A stretch of DNA of 64,000 bases from Paenibacillus periandrae. GTDB lineage: Bacteria > Bacillota > Bacilli > Paenibacillales > NBRC-103111. How positions within the stretch are numbered: position 1 is the stretch's first letter; each line of letters begins with the position of its first letter. A program made the translations under genes and the position numbers. The notes under the pieces are model-generated. The model searched no databases. It had not been told where the DNA came from and saw nothing but the letters and a program-made list of their open reading frames with translations. This document shows, one piece after another, positions 8,801 to 15,826 of the stretch. The stretch is from NCBI RefSeq assembly GCF_022458865.1, contig NZ_JAJNMU010000029.1, positions 46,331 through 110,330 of the forward strand, written 5' to 3'.

Positions 8801-8927
8801 GGCAGTTGTCGTTATTGGAGGTTTAACTACTTCCACGCTGCTGACGCTGGTCGTTGTGCCGATTATGTATGAGCTACTCCATTCCATGATAAAAAAAAGA
8901 GCCTCTTCAAAGTGGACTCGCATGTAA
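5880..8927 (+). CDS. swrC: RND efflux transporter, SwrC/AcrB family
   Basis: A 1015-residue inner-membrane pump of the HAE1/AcrB kind, which expels drugs or surfactants by proton antiport. It has TM1 after the short N-terminus, a large periplasmic-type loop, the TM4 signature GRVVDDSIVVIES (paired aspartates near residue 396), the SFMPT segment after TM7 and a second large loop before TM8-12 (IGIVVTNAIVLIDRAQ, MTRLKPILMTASATVMALLPLAL). The start is ATG at 5880 behind GGGAGG; an ATG five codons upstream lacks a site. There is no membrane-fusion or outer-membrane gene nearby, normal for SwrC in Gram-positives. It lies 56 bp behind the anti-sigma gene and may share its transcript. Confidence 0.92.
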   Translation: MNTLTDFSMKNASAIFIIVLLLIAGGGYSATTLKVENMPDISFPVVTIATPYTAPPKDVLELVTKPLEKSVARLEGLTSLSSVSQDGYSQIDIRLEPNKISENVRVEVERLIANVKLPLGAEKPAVLTRSIASDPVYYLAVYGEEGTGQAELDAAYKATILPAFEGLNGFDHADSFGTQEAALAIKLDAWAINSYGLTPPRVSDLIREGLVSSSAGKVDFDGNNQMVRVKGQLDSIYNLENMKIPAPGGDTLLLKQIAKVEVTNELPTIVRLDSKPAIGVLLYKTKEANTVQFAASLTKLIAGWETSSKGFKIHTVLNGAASVNESVHGMIQESVLGAVMASLMILLYIRNWRMTLIVLVSIPLSILITLLLMNPLGVSLNMMTLGGMAIAIGRVVDDSIVVIESIYSQLQKAQEQNESVIRLATRQVASAITSSTLTTVGVFAPIGLVSGVVGEVFRPFALTLICALLASLLVALTVIPLLVKLMVLKGNSLSPLVETKAGLYLSDYRKALLWSLNNRMKTLLFSAILFVLSIVLAIPNLAISFMPTNVSEKQMVFNVRMPYEASLELTNAVSREIESLLKEAKDAAGSPIFKYNEPIIGHGWADIYTEADPKLDTLKVFKEYREKIKKQLPQDYKVNGKVFAVDGAGSEGVDFAYLLTGDDPLYLQQAAKQVEAIMQTFPELHEIKNGLSDTRTEVEVTVDQNKARLYGFTVSQVLETVKSWLKEDELGDLKFDQVTYTTKVMLDNKYKNSLDKLGSILLEAADGKRVQINDIAWLKQIDAPAIINREMQSQVLYVTAKINSNDKGGVSNKLSAELAKLELPLGVSREIKGVAGEINKSFKEMFLAMAASILFVYLIMVLTFGNTSAPLAILFTLPLAAIGGLLGLLVTGESVNVTSLIGFLMLIGIVVTNAIVLIDRAQQLIRQGLSIRESLIEAGMTRLKPILMTASATVMALLPLALGFSKGALVSKGLAVVVIGGLTTSTLLTLVVVPIMYELLHSMIKKRASSKWTRM

Positions 8928-8968
8928 TTTACATTATATCCCATACGCTTGCGGGCAGGTACAACCCC

Positions 8969-8996
8969 AAATAGCAGCCTTCAAGGGCTGCTATTT
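8969..8996 (+). terminator. Terminator hairpin after RND gene
   Basis: An 11-bp perfect stem AAATAGCAGCC / GGCTGCTATTT with a 6-base loop, 41 bp after the RND stop codon. There is only a short T run, so it may work as a bidirectional terminator for the convergent genes. Confidence 0.65.
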
Positions 8997-9057
8997 ACGT
9001 ATTATGGAGGATAATTCAGATATTTATATCGATGATAATTATAGAGTCCATTTATTT

Positions 9058-9085
9058 AGTTTACATAATAATTGTTATGTAATCT
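9058..9085. repeat. dif-like palindrome, copy 4
   Basis: 28 bp with arms AGTTTACATAA and TTATGTAATCT around the hexamer TAATTG. The left arm, read on the other strand, is TTATGTAAACT, which as I recall is the XerD half of the Bacillus subtilis dif site. Unlike copies 1-3 it has no A/T runs on its flanks, so a terminator role is unlikely. It lies between the convergent RND and yhaM genes. Confidence 0.75.
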
Positions 9086-9127
9086 TATTGGTGAGTGGAT
9101 TATTCTTTTGCAGACTGAATAAGATTT

Positions 9128-10084
9128 TTACAATTTCATCCTGTAAATGGCCTTATTTTCAAGCCCGCGGATCGATTGGGTCCAATTCTCGGCTTCTGGT
9201 GTTGTATCCAATGCATCCTCTACCATCTGGAGCTTGGCATCTATGGTGTCAATGTGATGAAGAGCAATCGCTTCCGGAATTTGTGGTTGTACAGGACTGC
9301 CCCATTCACCTGAATTATGATGTGATAGAACCATATGCTGAAGCGCCAGAACACGATCCGAATTTAGATCTATATTACAAAGAATGGCTGCTTCTGTTAT
9401 CCAGTTCGAAGCCATTGAAATATGACCCAGCAGCTTTCCATGGACACTGTATTCGGATACGATCCCAAGTTGGGCAGTCATCTCCTCCGGCTTGGCAATG
9501 TCATGCAGAATAATGCCAGCCGTCAACAGATCCGGGTTCAAAAATGGCCGCTGCCTGCAAATAAATTGTCCAAGCTCGAGCATCCGAACCATATGGTAGG
9601 CCAAACCCGCATAATAGGCGTGGTGGTGCGTTTTGGCAGCCGGATAATGCATCAGTCTATCTTCAACCTTTTTTACACAGAATGAAACTATTGCATGCAT
9701 TTCCTTGTCTTGAATGCTATCCATCGCTTGCTTGATCGTATAAATCAGATCGACGGGACGGATCGGTGCCGAACGAATAAAATCAGTCAAGGATACACCG
9801 TCATCATCGGTCGCTTTGCGTATTTTGATGATTTTGATCTGCAGCTTTTCTCTATAGGTTTGAACTAATCCCTGAACACGAACCAGTCCCATAGGAAAAA
9901 AAGTTTCCTTATCTGTCGCACTGGCATCCCAGTACTTTGCCGGAAGCTGTCCTGTTGCATCACACAGAACAATATCCAGATAGTCCTTCGCGGGCGTGGA
10001 ATTGGTTTGTTTGATTTCAAGCTCCTTGATGAGATAAAACCCAACGAATTCATCTTGTGAATTTAAGGTTTTGATTAAAGACAT
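9128..10084 (-). CDS. yhaM: 3'-5' exoribonuclease YhaM family
   Basis: A 318-residue protein with an N-terminal OB-fold nucleic-acid-binding domain (about residues 10-95) and a C-terminal HD domain (about 140-290), the layout of YhaM, a manganese-dependent 3'-5' exonuclease acting in RNA turnover. The HD motif residues are seen in KTHHHAYYAGLAYHMVRM, IILHDIAKPEE and LSHHNSGEWGSPVQP. Length matches B. subtilis YhaM closely. The start is ATG at 10084 with GAGGAGG at ideal distance; the site is fused to a hairpin leader (10101-10119) that recurs before the permease gene at 32567. Confidence 0.92.
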   Translation of the reverse strand: MSLIKTLNSQDEFVGFYLIKELEIKQTNSTPAKDYLDIVLCDATGQLPAKYWDASATDKETFFPMGLVRVQGLVQTYREKLQIKIIKIRKATDDDGVSLTDFIRSAPIRPVDLIYTIKQAMDSIQDKEMHAIVSFCVKKVEDRLMHYPAAKTHHHAYYAGLAYHMVRMLELGQFICRQRPFLNPDLLTAGIILHDIAKPEEMTAQLGIVSEYSVHGKLLGHISMASNWITEAAILCNIDLNSDRVLALQHMVLSHHNSGEWGSPVQPQIPEAIALHHIDTIDAKLQMVEDALDTTPEAENWTQSIRGLENKAIYRMKL

Positions 10085-10090
10085 GTTTAT

Positions 10091-10126
10091 TCCTCCTCAG
10101 GACTTTTCATAGAAAAGTCAACTTCT
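10091..10126 (-). promoter_or_regulatory. Hairpin plus Shine-Dalgarno leader element of yhaM
   Basis: On the minus strand: GAAGTT, then a hairpin with arms GACTTTTC and GAAAAGTC, then CTGAGGAGG and the start codon. Nearly the same layout (GAAGTT, AGTTTTC hairpin, CTGAGGAGG) stands before the permease gene at 32567. The stem abuts the ribosome binding site and could shield or stabilise it. Confidence 0.6.
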
Positions 10127-10144
10127 GGATAATCAGATTAATCC

Positions 10145-10642
10145 TTAGATGGATGCTGTCTGAAGCTGTATCCACAGCGTTTTGTTGCGGAATTCTTCCT
10201 CTTGCCCAAGCTCCTTGCCGAACCAATCCGGTGCCTCGAACCTTTGCGCAGCATGGAGATCGGGAAACTCGACCTCAACGACCACAAGCGCGATTTGCTT
10301 GTATTCGTCTATTTCATATAAAGTACCTTGATGATCCACCGAAGTACGCACTTTTTCCAATGGAACCAACCCTGAACGAGACAATAATTGCTGATAAATA
10401 GTCTCTGAAATGGTATATTCGATTTCCTCTCTAACCATGCCATGTCCTGACTTGAATGTATGCGTATAGTGGCAGGTTCCGTCAACATCTATCAGCTGGC
10501 GAACCCTGATTTCCTCATCCTTGGAAAAAGCTAGGTAAGTTTGATAAATCGTTTGCTTTGAAATCAACGTAACATTCGCCTGATCCAGCTCAGCCTGCGG
10601 GAACGCTGGTAATAAAAACTTTTTTTCGATCTCGATACCCAT
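10145..10642 (-). CDS. CYTH domain protein (triphosphate tunnel family)
   Basis: A 165-residue protein of the CYTH superfamily, which binds triphosphates such as inorganic triphosphate or thiamine triphosphate inside a beta-barrel. The signature ExExK is seen at the very start (EIEKKFLL, residues 3-10); further basic and acidic tunnel residues lie in IRVRQLIDVDGTCHYTHTFKSG and YEIDEYKQIALVVVEVEFP, and the C-terminal FRNKTLW is typical. The start chosen is ATG at 10642 behind GGGGGG. It lies upstream of yhaM in the same direction with a 60-bp gap that holds the hairpin leader. The substrate cannot be told from sequence. Confidence 0.88.
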   Translation of the reverse strand: MGIEIEKKFLLPAFPQAELDQANVTLISKQTIYQTYLAFSKDEEIRVRQLIDVDGTCHYTHTFKSGHGMVREEIEYTISETIYQQLLSRSGLVPLEKVRTSVDHQGTLYEIDEYKQIALVVVEVEFPDLHAAQRFEAPDWFGKELGQEEEFRNKTLWIQLQTASI

Positions 10643-10833
10643 TAGCGACCCCCCTTTTCTCATTATGCACGAATTACATTATAGATTTAAAACCTGTGGT
10701 TGTCGATACTGATTGACTGGCATGACTCTTAATTGCTGACAATGGAATTGCATAGCGAGAGACCTGTAACTCAATTAGGCATTTGCACATAGTCTGTTAT
10801 CAATCATAAAATGAACAGCTGGAGGTTTTTTGT

Positions 10834-11325
10834 ATGTATGTGATCAATCCTTATTGGAATAGATCCACGTTTAAGCCAGTATGGTCCGTATCTACCTCGC
10901 AAGCATTAAATTTAATAAGAGAAGCCGTCCAAGGTGAGCGAAATGATGAGTTATTTTACGATGAACTTATCAAAATGGCCCCAAACTCAGAGCAATCATC
11001 GATAATTGCTTCAATACGTGATGATGAACGCGGTCATAATCGTATGTTCCGAGGCATGTATAAAGAGATAACCGGTCATGAAATAACAGGCATCAGTAAT
11101 GAAAAATATGAGCGGGTAGAATCCTATATCGAAGGATTACAGAGAGCTCTTCGAGGTGAATTGGCTGCAGTTGAGAAATATCGAAAAATATGGTTCGGCC
11201 TGCCTCCTGGTATTTATCGAGACACCGCATTTGGGATCATCTTAGATGAATTGAAGCATGCAAGTCTATACAATTATTTGTTTACTTTGAATCAAACGAA
11301 CCGTTCCGTTAATAATAAAGCATAG
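10834..11325 (+). CDS. Ferritin-like (rubrerythrin-fold) protein
   Basis: A 163-residue four-helix protein of the ferritin-like superfamily. Candidate di-iron ligands occur as two ExxH-type motifs, DDERGHNRM (about residue 67) and DELKHASLYNY (about residue 141), with glutamates in GERNDELFYDEL (about 37) and GELAAVEKYRKI (about 111) as their partners. Such proteins handle iron or peroxide, and related ones are common in spores of Bacillales, but the exact job is not shown. ATG at 10834 has CTGGAGG. Monocistronic, facing the convergent dioxygenase gene. Confidence 0.75.
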   Translation: MYVINPYWNRSTFKPVWSVSTSQALNLIREAVQGERNDELFYDELIKMAPNSEQSSIIASIRDDERGHNRMFRGMYKEITGHEITGISNEKYERVESYIEGLQRALRGELAAVEKYRKIWFGLPPGIYRDTAFGIILDELKHASLYNYLFTLNQTNRSVNNKA

Positions 11326-11330
11326 CAAAC

Positions 11331-11358
11331 AAAAACCCCTGAAGCTTATATTCAGGGG
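11331..11358 (-). terminator. Terminator of the MarR/dioxygenase operon
   Basis: An 8-bp stem CCCCTGAA / TTCAGGGG with a 7-base loop; read on the minus strand it is followed by TTTTTG. It lies between convergent genes and also may stop the ferritin-like transcript. Confidence 0.75.
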
Positions 11359-11379
11359 TCTGCATCTTCATCCTGCTCT

Positions 11380-12354
11380 TTAAACAGTACGCCTCGTCCA
11401 AAGCGGCCTTAAATTGGCTTCAATCGACTGCCGCTGATCCTCCAGGAACGGCGGTAAAGCCAGTGATTCCCCCAAGGTTTCAAAAGGCTCATCCGTATCA
11501 AAACCAGGACCGTCTGTTGCCAGCTCAAATAAAATACCGTTAGGCTCACGGAAATACAAGGAACGGAAATAATATCTTTCCACGAAGCCGGAATTACGTA
11601 ATCCCGCTTTATTCAGCACCTCGATCCATTTAAGTAATTCTTCCTTGTCATCCACCCGAAATGCCACATGATGCACACCACCCTTGCCAAGCGCGGCGAC
11701 AGACAGATCACTGCGCGGCTCAACCTGCACTTCTGCACCTGATCCCCCTGCTCCTACCTGCATCACGATAATATCCTCTTGTCCTTTGACCAAGGCTGGA
11801 ATTCGATTCTTCTCCGTAAAGCCGATCAGCTTAAGCGCGGCCAACGTGGAATCCGGCTTGCGAACTGTAAGCTTTACGGGTCCAAGTCCGATAATCCCAA
11901 ATTCAGCAGGGACCGGGCTTTGATCCCATGGAATACCGCCCTGCACACCGGAATTCGTCTCATCGGAAACAAGCGAGAGCTGCTGACCTTCCGGATCCTC
12001 GAAGAAAATAACGCTGCGGCCTGCAAATTGTGTAATTGGTGAATGCTTGACACCATGTGCTGTAAATCGGTCCAGCCAATAATTCAGCGCCGAGTCACTC
12101 GGTACCCGTAAGGCAGTCCCCGAAATACTGCTTGCTCCCGCGCGAGTTGGTCCGATACCCGGGAAATCAAAGAACGTTAGCTCCGTTCCCGGATTGCCCC
12201 GTTCGTCACCATAGAACAGATGATAAGCAGATGTATCGTCCTGGTTGACGGTTTTTTTTATCAAACGCATGCCGAGAACCTCAGTATAAAACTTGTAATT
12301 CCCAGGTGCATCTCCGGTCATAGCCGATAAATGATGAATACCTTTTACGTTCAT
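11380..12354 (-). CDS. mhqO: Ring-cleaving (VOC) dioxygenase, MhqO-like
   Basis: A 324-residue extradiol dioxygenase of the vicinal-oxygen-chelate fold with two tandem modules (about residues 4-135 and 155-285). Metal ligands are likely the histidines of GIHHLSAM (residue 7 or 8) and GGVHHVAFRVD (about 225) and the glutamate of NGILFELATDGPGF (about 278). In B. subtilis MhqO acts on hydroquinone-type compounds and is repressed by a MarR protein; here a MarR gene lies directly upstream (13-bp gap), supporting quinone or catechol detoxification. ATG at 12354 follows AAAGGATGG. Confidence 0.88.
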   Translation of the reverse strand: MNVKGIHHLSAMTGDAPGNYKFYTEVLGMRLIKKTVNQDDTSAYHLFYGDERGNPGTELTFFDFPGIGPTRAGASSISGTALRVPSDSALNYWLDRFTAHGVKHSPITQFAGRSVIFFEDPEGQQLSLVSDETNSGVQGGIPWDQSPVPAEFGIIGLGPVKLTVRKPDSTLAALKLIGFTEKNRIPALVKGQEDIIVMQVGAGGSGAEVQVEPRSDLSVAALGKGGVHHVAFRVDDKEELLKWIEVLNKAGLRNSGFVERYYFRSLYFREPNGILFELATDGPGFDTDEPFETLGESLALPPFLEDQRQSIEANLRPLWTRRTV

Positions 12355-12367
12355 GCTGATCCATCCT

Positions 12368-12808
12368 TTACGTTTTTAGTTTTTTTAACAAATCCAGCAG
12401 CTGTTTCTGTTCCGATGTGTTCAGATTGTTGAATTGAGCCGCCTGGAACTGCTCCTGCATTGGAACTATATCATCAAATAAGGACTTACCCTCTGCTGTT
12501 AGCGACACATATTTGGTTTTCCAATCCTGCTCCCGCATAATCCACCCAAGCTCTTCAACCTTTTGAATGATCTGGGCAATGTTGCCTTTGGTTACAACGA
12601 GCTTATCGGCCAAATCCTGCTGACTGATACGTCCCGCTGCACCCACTTGGGCTAACACGTCAAACTGCGCTGCGGTTATGTCCCATTTTTTCAAATGCTG
12701 ATTAGTTTCACGAATGCTCTGGTTGTAAAAGCGGGATAGCCGAAACCACAGCAATATCCCTAACCGTTTTTCTTGTTTGCTTAATGGATGCATTTCGTTG
12801 TCTGTCAC
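12368..12808 (-). CDS. mhqR: MarR family repressor, MhqR-like
   Basis: A 146-residue winged-helix regulator: dimerisation helices at both ends, DNA-binding core QQDLADKLVVTKGNIAQIIQKVEELGWIMRE (about residues 65-95) and a wing with the usual DWKTKYVSLTAEG. It is the first gene of an operon with the ring-cleaving dioxygenase, the pairing known for quinone-responsive MhqR systems. It contains no cysteine, so direct thiol sensing is unlikely. It starts with GTG behind AAGGGATG. A perfect 18-bp palindrome 38 bp upstream is a likely operator for autoregulation. Confidence 0.85.
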   Translation of the reverse strand: MTDNEMHPLSKQEKRLGILLWFRLSRFYNQSIRETNQHLKKWDITAAQFDVLAQVGAAGRISQQDLADKLVVTKGNIAQIIQKVEELGWIMREQDWKTKYVSLTAEGKSLFDDIVPMQEQFQAAQFNNLNTSEQKQLLDLLKKLKT

Positions 12809-12845
12809 AATAGCATCATCCCTTTTGTGTAACGGTAATTATTTT

Positions 12846-12863
12846 AAGTTTAGTACTAAACTT
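12846..12863. promoter_or_regulatory. Probable MarR operator
   Basis: AAGTTTAGTACTAAACTT, an 18-bp perfect palindrome in the promoter of the MarR/dioxygenase operon. Its size and symmetry suit a MarR dimer. It is flanked downstream by a second half-site-like ACTAAACT at 12878-12885. Confidence 0.7.
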
Positions 12864-12908
12864 ATTATCAGTATACAACTAAACTAACAAAAAAAACAAT
12901 CCTGTACC

Positions 12909-13715
12909 TTACTCCTCATGCAGCCAAGCACCAATAGCTCCTGCATACTCACCATTTTCAATAAACAAAGGTGATGCGCCTCTAAGCTTCGTATAACGCT
13001 GCACAACATCTTTAAGCAGATGATTCCCAATGAACGAGGAACCGATAAAAATAACGGTGGTCGCCCCCGACTGCCCGGCAGCCAGTACGCTAACTGTTGC
13101 AACTGTCTCTCCTACTAAACCGATTACAGATGCTAACAACTCTTCTCTGGAAAATGGAGGGTGGGAAGCACCTTGTAAAATACGTCCAAAATTGCTTGCT
13201 GTCAGGTCACCAGGTATTGGCGGCTCTGCTCCCTCATAAATATGACTGACCTTTAGATCGATTCGATCACGTGCCCCCATGGCTGCTCCTTGAATAATAT
13301 CTTCATAATTAGTTAACCCTGTTAACAATTGAGATAACCCTATCAAGGTTCCGCCTCCTACTCCAGTACCGCCAAGCCGCCGGTGTTGGTCGCTGTCTAT
13401 CAAATGGATTGAAGTGCCCGTGCCAACATTGGTCAACACATACATGGTTTCCGTGACTCCCTGCTTCTCCAAAAAATATTGCACACCTCTACAGGTTGCA
13501 TCAAATTCAACCAACTCTTCGGCTTTAAGGTGGATAAGCGACTGCAGCGCAGAAGCTTTTCCACCGGTCATACAAACTCGGGTATCGCTCATTCCGTTGA
13601 TCCAGTTTGCCACATGAGCCAGCTCAGACACCGGAAATTTGTTTAAAACAAGCGAATTTTGCTCCATATAAGCGATTTTGATCAGTGTTCCTCCGGCATC
13701 AATTCCAATATTCAT
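12909..13715 (-). CDS. coaW: Type II pantothenate kinase
   Basis: A 268-residue kinase that phosphorylates pantothenate in the first step of coenzyme A synthesis. It has the actin-like ATPase fold: phosphate-1 motif IGIDAGGTLIKIAY at residues 3-16, the TNVGTGTSIHLID phosphate-2 segment near 95, GGTGVGGGTLIGL near 115 and the adenosine motif VIFIGSSFIGN near 225. Length and motifs match the type II enzyme of staphylococci and bacilli (CoaW), not CoaA or CoaX. ATG at 13715 follows GGGGAGGAAC. Not in an evident operon. Confidence 0.9.
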   Translation of the reverse strand: MNIGIDAGGTLIKIAYMEQNSLVLNKFPVSELAHVANWINGMSDTRVCMTGGKASALQSLIHLKAEELVEFDATCRGVQYFLEKQGVTETMYVLTNVGTGTSIHLIDSDQHRRLGGTGVGGGTLIGLSQLLTGLTNYEDIIQGAAMGARDRIDLKVSHIYEGAEPPIPGDLTASNFGRILQGASHPPFSREELLASVIGLVGETVATVSVLAAGQSGATTVIFIGSSFIGNHLLKDVVQRYTKLRGASPLFIENGEYAGAIGAWLHEE

Positions 13716-14029
13716 ACATAGTTCCTCCCCATGTTATCGACAAAATAATACAATCATGACTTTTCTACAATATCCAGCTGCGGGATAAATAACTCCTATT
13801 ATTACTAAATTTAATATCATTAATAATATGTATCATTAATTATAATCTTCATCTCCTGATCAGAAGATATAATCATCATTGTACCAGATTTACTGTATCT
13901 CATGTTAGATTTCATGAAGCTTGGGTTCACTAAAAAAGTGGTCTCTCGACTACTCTAAGGGTTGCAGAATTACATACTTTTTAGCGTTTTTTGTTTATCT
14001 TCCCCATACTTGGTTTCATTCTGCTTTAG

Positions 14030-14057
14030 AGTTTACATAATAATAATTATGTACTCA
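14030..14057. repeat. dif-like palindrome, copy 5
   Basis: 28 bp with arms AGTTTACATAA and TTATGTACTCA around TAATAA. The left arm is again exactly the reverse complement of TTATGTAAACT (XerD-type dif arm as I recall it), while the right arm diverges in its outer bases. It lies in a promoter region, not after a gene, so it cannot be a terminator of either neighbour. Confidence 0.7.
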
Positions 14058-14075
14058 AGTTCCTCGTGCTTGTGA

Positions 14076-14108
14076 AAGTTCGAATAAGTGCATCACTTAT
14101 TCGAACTT
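14076..14108. promoter_or_regulatory. Perfect 15-bp inverted repeat before MFS pump
   Basis: AAGTTCGAATAAGTG and its exact reverse complement separated by CAT, with no T run after it. It lies 102 bp before the pump's start codon. It is a candidate operator or a 5'-leader hairpin. Confidence 0.65.
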
Positions 14109-14210
14109 GATAACTCGTTCCTGACATACTGTTGTCAACAAGGATGGTTTATGATTGCTTCAATTACCGCATCACCATTTAACTTGATAACAGAAAGGAA
14201 CGGGATTCAA

Positions 14211-15740
14211 ATGAAACAAGTGCAGAACAAAATGGGAGTTATCATTACAGGACTTATGCTCGCTATCCTGATGGCTTCGATGGATAACACAATTGTGGCG
14301 ACGGCGATGGGAACGATTGTGGGTGAGATTGGCGGTCTCGATAAATTTGTATGGGCCACCTCGGCCTATATGGTAACGGAAATGGCGGGTATGCCGGTGT
14401 TTGGCAAACTGTCTGATATGTATGGACGCAAACGTTTTTTTGTATTCGGTATCGTCGTATTTATGATCGGATCTGCATTATGCGGACTGGCGGAATCGAT
14501 CGTTCAGCTGAGTGCTTACAGAGCAATACAAGGTATCGGTGCGGGCGCGATGGTATCAATAGCGTTCACAATCATGTTCGACGTCATTCCACCTGAGAAT
14601 AGAGGTAAAATGACAGGCATGTTCGGTGCTTTGTTCGGCTTGTCGAGTGTTGCCGCTCCGCTGCTCGGCGGTTATATAACCGATTATTTGAATTGGGTTT
14701 GGATATTTTACATCAATTTACCGCTCGGTTTGATTGCGTTCGTCTTGATTGTGTTTTTCTACAAAGAATCGACAGAGCATTCCAAGCAGAAAATCGATTT
14801 CCTTGGCGGTTTCCTGTTGGTTGGAGCGATCATCTGCCTCATGTTCGGTGTTGAGCTCGGCGGCAAAGCGTATGCATGGGGATCACCGCAAATTTTGGGC
14901 TTGTTTGCAGGCTTCGCGATTCTTACTATTTTGCTTGTCTTTGTGGAAAAAAAGGCAGCTGAGCCTATCATTTCATTCCGCATGTTCCGTAATCGGCTCT
15001 ATGCGACAAGCAATCTGGTTGCCATGCTCGGTGGAGCGACGTTCATAACCGCATCCATGTTCATACCGATTTACATTCAAGGCGTACTGGGTGGCACGGC
15101 GACGAATGCAGGACTTATACTGCTTCCGATGATGGTGGGTTCAGTCGTGACGGCAACTGTTGGTGGATTTTTAATGTCTAAGCTGCCTTATCGGACCATC
15201 CTGATTCCTACACTCATCATCCTGATCGCCGGAATGGCACTTCTAACCACACTGTCAACGGAATCTTCGCGTTTACTTATCACAGTGTATATGATCCTGG
15301 TAGGTTTGGGCATCGGCGCTTCCTTCTCGGTACTCAGCAGCGCAGCCATTCATTCGTTCCCTGCTGCACAGCGAGGAGCAGCTACTTCAACACAGAATTT
15401 CAATCGGTCACTCGGCATGACACTCGGTATTACGATATTCGGCATCATTCAGAGCCATTCGCTATCAGATAAGCTGACGCAGGCATTTGGTAGTAGTGGA
15501 ACGAATATACCGAACAATATCAACTTTAGCGACCCTTATGTTCTGATGAATCCCGCAATCCGCCAATCGATGGACGGAAACACACTGAATACGATTACAG
15601 AGGGGCTATCGTCTTCCATTGTCGGCACCTTTGCATGGAGCCTCATCCCGGCAGTACTGGCGCTAAGCGCTGCCTTCATTATGAGTCGAGAGAAATTGGC
15701 TCAAGCAGCAGATACGGATGGTTACTCCCCTTCACATTAA
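14211..15740 (+). CDS. MFS multidrug efflux transporter, DHA2 (QacA/EmrB-like)
   Basis: A 509-residue drug/proton antiporter with about 14 membrane segments. Family signs are ASMDNTIVATAM in TM1, motif A GKLSDMYGRKRFF after TM2, YRAIQGIGAGAMVSI in TM4 and motif C GLSSVAAPLLGGYI in TM5. The start is ATG at 14211 behind AAAGGAA. The last 60 residues form a final TM and a short polar tail. A WYL-type regulator follows in the same direction 86 bp downstream and may control it; substrates are unknown. Confidence 0.9.
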   Translation: MKQVQNKMGVIITGLMLAILMASMDNTIVATAMGTIVGEIGGLDKFVWATSAYMVTEMAGMPVFGKLSDMYGRKRFFVFGIVVFMIGSALCGLAESIVQLSAYRAIQGIGAGAMVSIAFTIMFDVIPPENRGKMTGMFGALFGLSSVAAPLLGGYITDYLNWVWIFYINLPLGLIAFVLIVFFYKESTEHSKQKIDFLGGFLLVGAIICLMFGVELGGKAYAWGSPQILGLFAGFAILTILLVFVEKKAAEPIISFRMFRNRLYATSNLVAMLGGATFITASMFIPIYIQGVLGGTATNAGLILLPMMVGSVVTATVGGFLMSKLPYRTILIPTLIILIAGMALLTTLSTESSRLLITVYMILVGLGIGASFSVLSSAAIHSFPAAQRGAATSTQNFNRSLGMTLGITIFGIIQSHSLSDKLTQAFGSSGTNIPNNINFSDPYVLMNPAIRQSMDGNTLNTITEGLSSSIVGTFAWSLIPAVLALSAAFIMSREKLAQAADTDGYSPSH

Positions 15741-15826
15741 CCTTTGTAAATTGGAACAGGACTCACAGTTGTCGGGAATTATGGTATATGATTAATGTAA
15801 TATTGCCCGAAATTGGAGGAGCAGCA

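Larger units (their letters stand above)
13716..14210. promoter_or_regulatory. Long divergent intergenic region with two palindromes
   Basis: Nearly 500 bp between pantothenate kinase and the QacA-type pump. It holds AT-rich sequence with repeated TTAATNAT motifs near 13805-13845, the dif-like palindrome at 14030-14057 and a perfect 15-bp hairpin at 14076-14108. A long frame through the hairpin in frame with the pump exists, but its GTG start lies in the hairpin loop and lacks a ribosome binding site. Confidence 0.6.

Noticed and set aside
14088..14210. Longer N-terminus for the QacA-type pump
   Set aside because: Its GTG lies in the loop of the 15-bp hairpin without a ribosome site, and the added residues do not look like the family.
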